DNA of 64,000 bases from Ochotona curzoniae. Its lineage: Eukaryota > Chordata > Mammalia > Lagomorpha > Ochotonidae. The notes under the pieces are model-generated. The model saw nothing but the letters and a program-made list of their open reading frames with translations. It was not told the origin of the DNA and did no database searches. Both the position numbers and the translations under genes were made by a program. The stretch lies in the NCBI RefSeq assembly GCF_017591425.1, contig NW_024466599.1, positions 25,954,001-26,018,000 of the forward strand, given 5' to 3'. Of this stretch, positions 23,755 through 34,889 are shown piece by piece (positions within the stretch are counted from its first letter, which is position 1; each line of letters opens with the position of its first letter).

Positions 23755-24084
23755 GCCCAGCACAGTAGCTACTGGCTAAAATCCTCATCTTGCATGCACC
23801 GGGATCCCATATGGACACTGGTTCATATCCCAGCAGCTCCACTTCCCATCCAGCTTCTTGATTGTGGCCTGGGAAAGCATTCAAGGACGGCCCAAAGCCT
23901 TGGGACCCTGCACCCGTGTGTGAGACCAGGAAGAAGTTCCTGGATCCTGGCTTTGGATCGGCTCAGCTCTGGACATTGTAACCACTTAGGAAGTGAAATT
24001 GGTGCACGAAAATCTTTCTCTCTACCTCTCCTCTTCTCTGTATATCTGACTTTCCAATAAAAATAAATAAATCTTAAAAAATAA
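23755..24084 (+). mobile_element. CSINE, young type
   Basis: GGGCCCAGCACAGTAGCTAC head; B box variant GGTTCATATCCC; complete tail. Confidence 0.92.
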
Positions 24085-24671
24085 GCGTTAATGTTCTCTG
24101 TTGGAAGAAGCACTGAACAGACATTAGGAGGTAACTATTACTGGTTCACTCAGTAATCCATGAAACCTTATTAAAGTTATGTAACCTCTCTGAACAGCCC
24201 AAGTTCCCTTGACTATTTAAAATGCAAGAGTTTGACATTTATGATTATTCAAACTAATGATATTATGTGGAAAATATAGCTAACCAAGTAGTGATCCTGA
24301 GACAATGAGTATTTTTTTTAAAAAGATTCCTATTTAATTGCTTGCATGCTGCTTTTAAATGTCCTTTTCATAAAAAACTAACAGCTGGAATTACTGTCTT
24401 CCAAGGTGGTATTATTTTGACTATTTTTTAAAATTACTGAATCAAGCACAAAAATAGCACCTTCCAAAGAGTTTCTCAACCTATAGAACAAGCATCTATA
24501 ATCATAAGTAGACTTAGGGAGGCAGCAAGGTGTTGTGTTTTTATTTCTGGTTTTTGCCTGTATTATTAGGGAGGGCATTCTTTTACATCTGGACTCAATT
24601 TTAACATTATCATGATTTAAACATACCGTGACAGGTGATGTGAATAATCGGGTTTTGGAAACGTACAGAGG

Positions 24672-24998
24672 GGACCCGGGGCCATAGCCTAGTAGCTAAA
24701 ATCCTTGCCTTGCATATGCCGGGATCACATATGGGTGCCAGTTCCAGTTCATGTGCTGGCTGCTCCATTTCCCACCCAGCTCCCTGCTTGTGGTCTGGGA
24801 GAGCAGTAGAGGACAGCTCAAGACCTTGGAAACCTGCGCCCCTGTGGGAGACCCAGAGGAGGTTCCTGGATCTTGGCCTCAGATGGGCTCAGCTCTGGCT
24901 GTAGCAGCCATGTGGGGGTGAAGCAGTGGATGGAAGATTTTTCTCTTTCCTTTTCTGTGTATCTGCCTTCTCAATGAAAATAAACAAACCTTTTTTTC
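24672..24998 (+). mobile_element. CSINE, young type
   Basis: GGACCCGGGGCCATAGCC head; B box expanded to CAGTTCCAGTTCATGTGC by a small duplication; tail ATGAAAATAAACAAACC. Confidence 0.9.
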
Positions 24999-25971
24999 TT
25001 TTACAGAGTGATTTGGAAGGTAGAAATTCTCTTTCTCTGTGTCACTCTATGATTTTCATCTACTTGAAAGACAAATATTAAAAGAGAGAGAAAGTTGTAC
25101 TCCAACAGGTCATAAATTGTCTATGTAGTTGACTGCTAGACATGCGCAGTGCCTACACGCACATGTGCCTAGAACAGTGACTTGGATACAGCAGATATTC
25201 AACACATAATCGTCAATTAACTGAACATCTACACAAGAAGAAATTAATAAACAGCAGAAGGGAACGTACTCTAAGCAACAGACGATGAAAAAAATACTAA
25301 AAAAAAAAGGAATACTCACACCAAACTGAGTAACTAAGTCTTGGGTGTCAGAAACGACCCAAGTAAAACGTGGGTAAATACATAAACTGCAAAGAGTAAT
25401 ACAAACCGCACCCCTATAATGGTGACATAAATAAAAATCGTTTTTTTTAGAAACTTAGTTGTCAGTATGACTGACTACTTTAGCCACTGGAGTAACCCAA
25501 TGCAGTCAGAGTGGCCCTCAGTCAGGTATGGCGAGGTATGAAAAAGTCAGGGTGGTTTGAGAGAATTATAAAAAGAATGACTGAGTTTCTACTGGTAACA
25601 AGTCATTCCGGTGACAACAGCAAGAGCTGAAAATATAGAATTGTAACTGAGGAAGTACTTGGATTAGCGAGAGGTGTAACTTTATAAGCTATCCAAGGAA
25701 ATTAGTAACAGTGGCAAGACTAAATCAAAAGTTACTACCAAAAAAGTTGATCTTTTGAGGAATGGAAGCAAGAACACAAGAGACTGAAGAATGAGCAACC
25801 TAAAAGAAACAAAGAGAAAAAGGAGACGAGCAGAATACAAGCAAAGCTGGTAAATACGGCTTGTTCTGAGAAATTCCCAGTGAAATGAAGCGTCACCCAC
25901 GCGATGCTAGATGGACAGCAATGAAGGACGAGTGCTGAGGGAAGGGTTTTTTGTTACGGCTTTCTATGTTT
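24999..25971. other. Unassigned intron sequence
   Basis: AT-rich single-copy-looking DNA; no gene or named repeat recognised. Confidence 0.5.
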
Positions 25972-26247
25972 TTAGTTTTATTACTTATTTGAGAAGCACA
26001 GTGAGAGAGAAGGGGCCGGGCAGAAAGGCAGAGCTCACACTGCTGGTCCCTTCCCAGCTACAGCAGCGGGACCAGGCTGCGGCTGGAGCCAGCAACCACA
26101 ATACATGTCTCCAACCCGGGAGACAAGAACCAAATCTGCCTCCTCTTACTGGCTGCGCTGGCAGGAAGCTGGACTCAGAAGACGGAAACAGAACTTGAAC
26201 TCAACGTGGGAATTCAGGCATCTTAGCCACTAGGCTTAAACATCCAC
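25972..26247 (-). mobile_element. Old CSINE, G-rich variant
   Basis: TTTTATTACTTATTTGAGAAG then AGAGAGAAGGGGCCGGGCAG; CTTGAACTCAACGTGGGAAT; CATCTTAGCCACTAGGC head. Confidence 0.6.
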
Positions 26248-26868
26248 TCACGGTTTTTAAATGGGGAATTTAAATGGCAAAAGTGGCCGTATTATCACTA
26301 CGATGAACTGGTGTACCCAAAGCTGCTGCTGAATTACAAACTTCATGTGAGCTAGGGCCGTATCTGTCATATCACTACATTCCTGCTGCCTTAGAAAATA
26401 CCAGAGAATCAAGTCCTGAGTATCTCAACCAGATATCTAGAATAAAAGCACATAATTATTTAAATTATATGATGACATGTTTTCTATGAAGCTTTAGTAA
26501 CTTACATTTCCATCGTTTAACCTTTTTGCGCTTCCTCTCACTAACTTGCAGGGATCTAGAAAGCTAAAGCTCAGTTTTTGTTTTTTCTTTTTTCGTTTTG
26601 CAAAAAGAAGCAGGCTGACAGATAATAACATAAGTCTTTGATTCTAAGTTTTGGATAACCATAGTATTTCTATATTTAAAATAAAATCCAAAAAGCTTAG
26701 ATATCATGACATATTGTTGAGGAAATACAAACAAAACTGAAATAGAATGCAGTAATACAATGAGACATCTTATGTAAATGGACATTCATTTTCAAGGAAA
26801 AAGATAATCATGTAGCTATTTAGAAGAAATGAAAGAAAAAATTCATATAAAACTAGATAAAGGCATGG

Positions 26869-27041
26869 ATTTTTTTAAACGATCTATTTTCATTGGAAAG
26901 TCAGATGTACAGAGAGGAGAGACAGAGAGGCAGGGAGCTGGATGAGAAGCGGGGCCACCAGGAGGATTAGAACCGTGCCCATATGGGATCCTGGCACATG
27001 AAAGGCAAGGACTTTAGCCACTAGGCTATCTTGCTGGGCCC
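26869..27041 (-). mobile_element. CSINE with large internal deletion
   Basis: Tail and head are both present, but the body jumps from GAGAGACAGAGAG to GCAGGGAGCTGGATGAG, losing about 150 bases. AAAGGCATGG flanks it exactly (26859-26868 and 27042-27051). Confidence 0.92.
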
Positions 27042-27261
27042 AAAGGCATGGGATTTAAAAAAAAAAAAAAAGTGTTCCAAGATTCTACTGGTGAGAAAGA
27101 CATTATAGGACAGGACACCAAAAACATTTTTCTGGCAGTCCACAAGAGGATGTGTGGGGGAAGCAACCAAACCCCAAAGGCCATTTGTTGCAACTAGCAT
27201 CAAGCAGTAATTACATAGCCATTGGCATCCCTGAAGTATGCTCTGCCAAAAGGATTTGGCG

Positions 27262-27552
27262 AAGAACGGGTGCTAACCTAGTGGTTAAGATACATGCTTC
27301 TCCCAGGCGCTGCCTGGGTTCAGTCCCCATTCGTTTCCTGCTGACACACACCCTAGGGAGGCCGGGGTGATGGCTCCAGCCGGAGAGCCCCCGCCACCCC
27401 CATGGGAAACCTGGACTGAGTTTGAGTCTGCAGTTTCTGGCTTCTACCTCAGCCCAGTTCTGGATGACGCAAGCATTTGAACCAGCAGCCAAGAGCGCTC
27501 ATGTGCACTGGCTCATGCGCTCTCTCCTATCTCTCAAATAAATAAATACATG
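27262..27552 (+). mobile_element. CSINE, distinct subfamily
   Basis: GGTGCTAACCTAGTGGTTAA head, GGGTTCAGTCCCCATTC B box, CTCAAATAAATAAATACATG tail; the middle differs from the common type. Confidence 0.7.
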
Positions 27553-27770
27553 GGACTTGGCAGGGTACAGGCAACGCTCTAAACAATAGAATGCAGAACT
27601 CTTTGCTACAAAAGCTCTTCCCGATGGAAGTCATCTGGTGGGACTAGCCATCAGAAAAAGGAACACATTGTTTTATGAATACCAACATATACAGCTCACT
27701 CATCACATTTACGACAAACACAAACGGCAAAGATGTGCATGACAAGGACACAATCTACTGGGAATCAGAA

Positions 27771-27797
27771 TATATATATACACACACATATACAGTC
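27771..27797. repeat. (TA)n(CA)n short repeat
   Basis: ATATATATATACACACACAT. Confidence 0.85.
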
Positions 27798-27839
27798 ACA
27801 TATTTTAAATGCGTTCCCAGTAACAAAGTGCATTAGTGT

Positions 27840-27965
27840 ATCATTCATCATTTCAGAACCATTTATTAAGTACTTAGTATGTCCTAGTCATACTACTGGA
27901 CCTTAAGAGTGACTCAATCTAGTGAGAAAACAAATACACAAAGTATGACATAGGTAGGATGAGAG
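27840..27965 (-). mobile_element. L2 3'-end fragment
   Basis: TCATTCATCATTTCAGAACC and ATTTATTAAGTACTTAGTATG then CTAGTCATACTACTGGACC are the reversed L2 3' end. Confidence 0.55.
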
Positions 27966-28556
27966 AGATCCAGAAATTCTCACCACTAACTGTTCGAACC
28001 AAGCCAAGGGACTCGTTCAGTCTCTAGGCCCTTTGTTAAAGCACCCCCCAAACCCACTGCACAGTAACTACGCAACGCCAACAGCTCCCCCGGACCCCTC
28101 AGTTTCCACAGGAGAGTTGTGTAAGCTCATCAGAAGTCAACTGGGTTTCATCCCAACCTATTTATGTCAGCTGCATGTGTTACTTTAATTAGATAACTCA
28201 ACTGAATATTACATAAGCCAATAAAATAACATGTGAAAAGAACGCTTTTGAAAGACAATAAAAAAGATCCACTAAAAATACTTCTGTCAAATTATATGTG
28301 GGTGAAACTATAAAAGACTGGGGAAAAGGTCATAAAAAAAATCTAGGATTCTGGATTCAGTTTGCTTTACTCAAGGAAAACCAAAACCAGAAATCATAAA
28401 CAATACATTATAATTGTGGCTTATTTAAGAATGAGTTCAAAATTCTAATCAACAACCTAAAAAAACAAAATGAAGAATGCGTGGGCTTGGTCTAACACTA
28501 ACAAATACCCACATTTCTATATTTTCAGCTTAAAGCAATTCAGGTATCATTTGTTT

Positions 28557-29272
28557 GTTTAGGATTTATTTATTTATTTGTAATGCAAAGTCAGATTTAC
28601 AGAGATAAGGAGAGACAGAGAGAAAGGTTGTCTGTTGCCAGCCATATCTGTATGTACTGGCTACATGCCGTACCCAAAATGGCGCCGGCCAGAAAAGCCA
28701 CATCTTGGTGTTTGGTGCAGAGTCACGTAGCATTCACTGTACTGCGCAGGCGCCTAGCGCATGCGCAGTGAGCTGCGGCGCGGCAGGCACGTAAACACTG
28801 GGACTGACGAATCCAGTCGCCCAGAACCCTGCGTAATCATGACGCCGACCTATCATCGGCGGAGGCGGGGCCAGACAGCACATAAGAGCAGAAAGCCTGC
28901 CGGGGTTCGGCGTCCCTCCTCTTCATGTTGGTGTGCACAATAAATTTTACCGCAGGAGGCTTCACTCGCGTCTGCGTCTTATTGCTGGGCGGTAAGACAC
29001 GTGGGCGCGACAGTTGTCTATCGGCTGCTTCACTCCTTATATGGCCACAACAGCCAGAGCTGAGCCAGTATGAAGCCAGGAGCCAGGAGGTCCCTCCAGG
29101 TCCCTCCCAGGGCTGCAGGGGCCAAAGACACTGGGCCATCCACTGCTGTTTTCTTAGGCCACAAGCAGGAAACTGGATGGGAAGTAGAGCAGCCTGGACA
29201 GGAACCAGTGCTCATATGAGATGCTAGCATTTACAGTTAGAGGATTAGCCAATTGAGCCACTGTGCTGGCCT
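28557..29272 (-). mobile_element. CSINE interrupted by the solo LTR
   Basis: The tail part is 28557-28632 and the body plus head is 29013-29272 (ending TGAGCCACTGTGCTGGCC). The two halves join at the GTTGTC duplicated by the LTR. Confidence 0.9.
28633..29012 (+). mobile_element. Solo LTR, class II (IAP-like) endogenous retrovirus
   Basis: A 380-bp CpG-rich block starts TG and ends CA, and is bordered by the perfect 6-bp duplication GTTGTC (28627-28632 and 29013-29018), the length typical of betaretrovirus-like ERVs. Inside are AAAATGGCGCC, GCGCATGCGCAG, a TATA-like CATAAGAGCAGAAAGC, GGGGTTCGGCGTC, and CAATAAATTTTACCGCAG, which resemble the layout of rodent IAP LTRs (U3 promoter, then R with the polyA signal, then U5). 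No internal gag/pol/env sequence remains. It interrupts an antisense SINE, so it is younger than that SINE, and it is in the opposite sense to STRN. Confidence 0.88.
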
Positions 29273-30290
29273 CTTCAAATACCATTTGAACCATATTTCC
29301 TGTTTAAATGATCAACTACCAATGTGAATGGTGCCAAATAATGCCACTCTGTCTTCCACACACACAAGCTGTACTGGGACTGGGGCACTTCCTCGCATCT
29401 GCAGGGCAGTCAGGTTTCCCAGACAAAGGAAACTCCACCATGAAAGCTGATTAGAAATGGAGCAGCAGATAAGGAGGTGGAAAACATTCCAGCCCTGTAC
29501 ATTGACCCTGAAGCAGAAGAGAAAATGAAAATGTCAGCAGACAGAGGGAACAAGAGATAACAAGCCGGGTTAGATTACTGGGAGCAGGGATGCCTTCCTT
29601 CCCTGACTGACCACTCTTTCAAGCTCAAGAGCACGCTGACTCAGTGCCTGGGCCTCACCCATTCCTTCCCTTCAGCTTTATTGGAATCCACATTCCTCGG
29701 GAGCAGGTTTCTGTTGTGCCTATAATTTAAGCTCCTTTGCTCACTGCCTAACCATCTCATTTAAGAAGTATAAACAACAACAACAACAAAAAGAGCAAGT
29801 CCTAGACTGAGCTGTAATTTTCCGTCAGGTGAAACTGGTATCACCCTTGTGGAATCTGACATCTTGTTGATTTCTCTTAAGTAGATACACTGGTATCAGA
29901 TCCAATTTCCATCACACGTAAATAGGTACAAATGGAACCAGTAAGTTCACTAATGTAAAATTCCCCCTGGTCTTTTCCTTAGATCTCTTACAGCAGTTAT
30001 GGCAAGAGCCTACTTACCACACCCAAAAGAACTATTCCATCTAACCATATTCAATACTTCCAAAGCTCATTTTCCTCCTACTCCATCTCCAAAATCAAAT
30101 ACCTATTCCATTTTACTTCTGCTCTATTTCTTCCAGCAACCTACAATAACTTTTCCTTCTTACAGATCTGTTTTTTCTAAGTTCATCAACTTACTCAGAT
30201 AGGCTTCATTCACAGAAAAGCCAAATAGCATCATTCGGCCCAAGAAAACCATCATTCCCTCAAACAACTCTACCTAAGAACCACTTATTA
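29273..30290. other. Unassigned intron sequence
   Basis: Moderate GC at 29340-29700 without a repeat I can name; includes a short (CAA)n run near 29775. No gene is seen. Confidence 0.5.
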
Positions 30291-30622
30291 GGGCCTGGTA
30301 CGGTAGCCTAGCTGCTGAAGTCCTCACCTTGCATGTGCTGAGATCCCATATGGGCACCGGTTCTAATCCCGACAGCTCCCTGCCTGTGGCCTGGGAAGGC
30401 AGCAGAGATCGACCCAAAGCCTTGGGACCCTGCACCCATTGGGAGACCTAGAAGAAGAGGCTCTGGGCTCCTGGCTTCAGGTTAGCTCAGTTCCAGCTGC
30501 TTCATCTGATTGGCTTCGGACAGTGAATCATTGGAAAGAAGATCTTCCTGTCTGTCTCTGTTCCTCTCTCAGTATATCTGATTTTCCAATAAAAATAAAC
30601 AAACCTCTAAAAAATATATAAA
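30291..30622 (+). mobile_element. CSINE, young type
   Basis: GGGCCTGGTACGGTAGCC head; B box GGTTCTAATCC intact; the CCACTTCCCATC block after it is deleted. Confidence 0.92.
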
Positions 30623-31017
30623 CAAATAATTTCAAAAATAAAAAACAACAAATACACAGTTGACATGGTATTCCATTCTCACATAGCACATGAAAAACAG
30701 GCAGTCTAAGAACAGCTAATAACCAAAGCACTATACGCCATTTCATATCCAAGGAACAGACTGCTAAAATATAAATACAGCACTTTTATATAACATATAC
30801 AACTATCTCCAGTTCTTTATGTTTACAAACTTTCACTACCTATTACTGCCATTTCTAGCCTGTTCTCTAATTCCAACGCATTTCACTGTCACCAAAATGT
30901 AACTTCAGGTAAATCAGGATATAAGTAGCTACTACACCAAATGGAACACGTAGAGTGAGCCTTAACTTCTAAAATTTGATTTAAATAAAAAATACAATCT
31001 AAAGCATTCTAAGCTTC

Positions 31018-31052
31018 GGGGCTAGCATGTGGTATAGTAGGTGAAGTAAGAC
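31018..31052 (+). mobile_element. CSINE 5' fragment
   Basis: GGGGCTAGCATGTGGTATAG followed by TAGGTGAAGTAAG, the tRNA-like head only. Confidence 0.45.
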
Positions 31053-31611
31053 TCTATTTGGTAGATAAAATATCACAAACATTTTACAGATCAAAATGAA
31101 AGAGAAAAATCGCAAATCAGAAGTTACAGAGCTGTATGACTCCAAGGCCAACCCTTTTCACTGCAAAATTAAGATGGTCAAAAAGATTCTCTGTCAAACT
31201 GTTTTGCATGGCCAACCATGGCAGAAACTCCAAAGATCCCAAAGGCAATTTTATTTCTCTTTTTCAATTTCTCCACCTGATAGACAAGCAATGCATCTCA
31301 GAAAACACTGAAATCTGGATACCACAAACATTCCCAACGCCAAAAGCACAGGTGAAAGCAAAGGCTGGCAAAGAGAAATCTGCCCACGTTACCTGGACCT
31401 GGAGTCGCTTCTCAAAGACTACAGTAAGTCCCATTTGTTCTACATTCTTAAGTAGCCAGGATTTTGAAGAAAAATTATAGTTCTCCACTTTATAGTGCAA
31501 TTCACAGAAAAGTAGATTTAGAAATAATGTTAAGAACTAAATTAAACTACATTGAAAAAAGGGCTGATCATTACTGGAGTCGTTTGTCAGATATTTAAAG
31601 TAAGAACACAG
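31053..31611. other. Unassigned intron sequence
   Basis: Frames at 31096-31311 and 31136-31480 (+) and 31264-31500 (-) overlap one another and match no family I know. Confidence 0.45.
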
Positions 31612-31695
31612 GGGCTGGCACCATTGGTTGATGTTGCTGTGGCTGAGCCTCTGCCTGTAGCACCAGCATCCCATATGGGCACTAAGTTACTCTGA
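31612..31695 (+). mobile_element. CSINE 5' fragment
   Basis: GGGGCTGGCACCATTGGTTG to CATCCCATATGGGCACT, then unrelated sequence leading into the next SINE. Confidence 0.65.
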
Positions 31696-31706
31696 AAGAA
31701 CAAACA

Positions 31707-32030
31707 GGGCCCGGCATGGTAGACTAGTGGCTAAAGTCCTTGCCTTGCATGAGCTGGCATCCCATATCAGCACCAGTTCATGTCCTGGCAGCCCCACTTC
31801 CCATCCAGCTTCCTGTTTGTGGCCTGGGAAAGCAGTCAAGGACAGCCCAAAGCCTTGGGATCCTACACCCGCTTGGGAGACCTGGAGGGAGCTCCTGGCT
31901 TCTAGCTTCAGACCAGCTCAGCTCCAGCCACTGCAGCCAGTTGAAGGAGTGAACCAGTAGATGGAAGATCTCTGTCTCTCCTTCTTTGTAAAATCTGACT
32001 TTCCAATAAAAAAATAAATAAATCTTCAAA
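31707..32030 (+). mobile_element. CSINE, young type
   Basis: GGGCCCGGCATGGTAGAC head; B box variant GTTCATGTCC; complete tail. Confidence 0.93.
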
Positions 32031-32500
32031 CAAAATAAGACACACAAAGCTAGCAAGACAGTAAGGAAGGAATTATAGGAATTATACAATCATAATTAAA
32101 GAGAAAAATGGATTTTAGTGAGGTAAAACAAAAGTTACTTTTGCTGTTTGTGTATTGCCAATCAGAACAAATATGAAGTTTAATTTGGACAGACTTGTGG
32201 CAATCAATCAAGAGAAAGCAAAGACCTAGATCATTCAGAAAAGAAAGTTAATAGATGAGAGAGCTCACATTTACCTATGAGCCCAACGAGTTTATACTCC
32301 CAATCAATGACAAAGAAAGTGTACACTCACCCTCAATGTATGCTGAGCCAAAATGCACACCAGTTAAGTGGCATAAAATCTTAAGCATAAAGAATTTGCT
32401 TTAAAGTGGCCCTGGACTGTTGTTATCTCCAGACACATAACAGAAGCAAACACAAAACTCTTTCAGAAGTTACCTTGGAGAGCTAAGCCATCTTTCTCTT
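32031..32500. other. Unassigned intron sequence
   Basis: AT-rich; nothing recognised. Confidence 0.5.
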
Positions 32501-32636
32501 TTTTTTGAAAAATTTATTTTTGGGGAAATGTAGAATTACAGAGAAAAGGTGAGACGGAGAGAAAGCTCTTCCAGTCACTGGTTCACTCCTAAAACAGCCA
32601 CAATGGCCAGAACTGAGCTGGTCCAAAGCCACCACT
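32501..32636 (-). mobile_element. CSINE fragment
   Basis: Reversed tail and first third, to GAGCTGGTCCAAAGCCA, then it stops. Confidence 0.8.
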
Positions 32637-32696
32637 GCACCTATTAACTTTTTCATTGACAGTGAACAACACACCAAGCTCAAGAATTCAGCCAGT

Positions 32697-33330
32697 ATTG
32701 TGATGCACTCAACCCAACTGCCACTTGCAACACCAGCATCCCAGATGCGAGCAACAGCACCAGTCCCAATTGTTCTACTTCCGCTTTTTTTTTTTTTTTT
32801 AAGATTTATTTACTTTTATTGGAAAGGCAGATATACAGAGAGGAGGAGAGACAGAGAGGAAGATCTTCCACCTGATGGTTCACTCCCTAAATGGCCGCAA
32901 TGGCTGGAGCTGAACCAATCCGAAGCCAGGAGCCAAGATTTTCCTCCAGGTCTCCCATGTGCATGCAGGATCCCAAAGCCTTGGATCATCCTCAACTGCT
33001 TCCCCAGGCCACAAGCAGAGAGCTGGATGGGACACCAAGATTAGAACCGGTGTCCATATGGGATCCTGGCATGTTCAAGGTGAGGACCATAACCACTATG
33101 CTATCGCGCTGGGCCCAGTGGCTCTATTTCTAATCGAGCTCCTTGCTAAACTCCTGGGAAAGTAGCAGGACCACACACTTGGGCCCCTGCCATCTGTGCA
33201 GGAGATCCAGATGAAGTCCCACGCTCCCAGAATCTGCCTGACCCAGCCCTTGCTGTGGCAGCCATTTGAGCAGTGAACCAGCAGACGGAAGACATTATTG
33301 TGTTTGTCAAATGGAATAAATCTACAAATA
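32697..33330 (+). mobile_element. Old CSINE split by a younger one
   Basis: The first part (32697-32785, head to TGTTCTACTTCCGC) and second part (33117-33330, ATCGAGCTCCTTGCTAAACTC to GAATAAATC) are the two halves of one old copy. Confidence 0.75.
32786..33116 (-). mobile_element. CSINE, young type, nested in an older CSINE
   Basis: Full reversed copy from a 20-T tail to CTATCGCGCTGGGCCC; inverted B box GATTAGAACC intact. Approximate flanking repeats TTCTACTTCC and CTCTATTTCT fit a target duplication. Confidence 0.93.
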
Positions 33331-33544
33331 TATAAAAACTAAAAATGAGACAAAACAAGTCAATAAGAGCAAGACCTAGCAGAAACATCAGGTCACACAA
33401 AGGCATGGCTAAGACCTCACATAGAGGAAACACAAAGACACCAAATATAAAGTAATTTCTTACTAGATTTTAAATTTTTATTCATTTTATTTGATCAAGT
33501 TAGAGAGAGAGAGAGAGATCTTTTCATCTGCTAGGTTAAGCTGT

Positions 33545-33825
33545 ATTCTGTGCCCTGGTATCCATTATGGGTGCTGGTTCAAGTCCTGGATGGTCTATTT
33601 CGGATCCAGTTCCCTGCTAATATATCTGGGAAAGCAATGGAACATAATGCAAATGTTTGGGCTCCGGCACCACTTGGAGACCTGGACGCAGGTCCTGGTC
33701 CCAGGCTTTTGGTCAGCCCAGTTGTGGTCACTGTAGACATCTGGGAAGGGACCACTGGACAGAAGATTTCACTCTACATACAGACGTCTCCAGCTAACTC
33801 TTTCAAATCAATCTTTCAAAAAATG
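33545..33825 (+). mobile_element. Old CSINE
   Basis: GGTATCCATTATGGGTGC, GGTTCAAGTCC B box, GGGAAGGGACCACTGGACAG; preceded by a reversed purine-rich fragment (33472-33530, with an (AG)n run). Confidence 0.7.
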
Positions 33826-34037
33826 GTTTTTATAGATGAACATAACTGGAAACTGGCTGTAATCATTTTTTTAAATATATGCCGGAAACAACATTACTTA
33901 CATCCAATATCAGTACAATATCCAAAATTAAAAATTCGATAGCTTTAACAAGTATATTAAACAGAGAAGAATAAATTAATGTACTAGAAGATAAGCCAGA
34001 ATAAATTTTCCAGAATAAAGCATAAGAAGAAAATGTA

Positions 34038-34366
34038 GGGCCCAGCACGATAGCGTAGTGGTTAAAGTCCTTGCCCTGAACACACCAGGATCCCATATGG
34101 GCGCTGGTTCTAATCTCAGCAGCCCCACTTCCCATCCAGCTTCCTGCTTGTGGCCTGGGAAAGCAGTCAAGGACAGCCCAAAGCCTTGGGACCCTGCACC
34201 GACATGGGAGACCTGAAAGAGGTTCCTGGATCCTGGCTTTGGATTGGCACAGCACCAGCCGTTGCAGCCACTTGGGGAGTGAATCATCGGACAGAAGATT
34301 TTCCTCTCTGTCTCTCCTCCTCTCTGTATATCCGCCTTTCCAATAAAAATAAATATATCTTAAAAA
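34038..34366 (+). mobile_element. CSINE, young type
   Basis: GGGCCCAGCACGATAGCG head, B box GGTTCTAATC, tail CCAATAAAAATAAATATATC. The 172-codon minus frame across it is SINE sequence. Confidence 0.93.
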
Positions 34367-34387
34367 GAAAATACATAGCAAAGGGGT

Positions 34388-34697
34388 TTGTGCTGCAACA
34401 GAACAGGTTAAGCCACTGCCAGCATTCTGATACCTTTTGAGTACCAGCTCAAGTTACAACACTCCACTCCCCATTCAGCTTCCTTTTTGCAGCCTGGGAA
34501 AGCAGTCAGGGTGGCACCAAGCTTTGGGACCCTGCACTCGCTTGGGACTCCCAGGGTTCCTGGCTTCAGATCAGCTCATCTCCTGTCATTGTGGTCACTC
34601 GGGCGAGTAACCCATGGTTGGTGATCTTTCTCTCTGTATCTCCTTCTTTCTGTAAATCTGTCTTTCCAATAAAAATAAATACATCTTATAAAAAAGA
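34388..34697 (+). mobile_element. CSINE, intermediate age
   Basis: AACAGAACAGGTTAAGCCAC head, CCAGCTCAAGTTAC B-box remnant, full tail. Confidence 0.8.
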
Positions 34698-34889
34698 AGT
34701 AATAATTCAGAATTCTGCAGAATAAGATGCCAACCATAGATTCAAGGAACATAAAAAAATTCAAAACAAAACCATACTGACACATTTAGTACACTAAAAT
34801 CAGAAACAATCTTAAGTATAATCTTTAAGTAAACCAAGAAGAAGTAAAACACTGTAAAATGTCTGCAACTGTCACTTAAAAAAAAAAAA

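Noticed and set aside
33863..34381. 172-codon minus-strand frame
   Set aside because: Mostly the antisense of a young CSINE; the same peptide motifs recur at every CSINE in the window.
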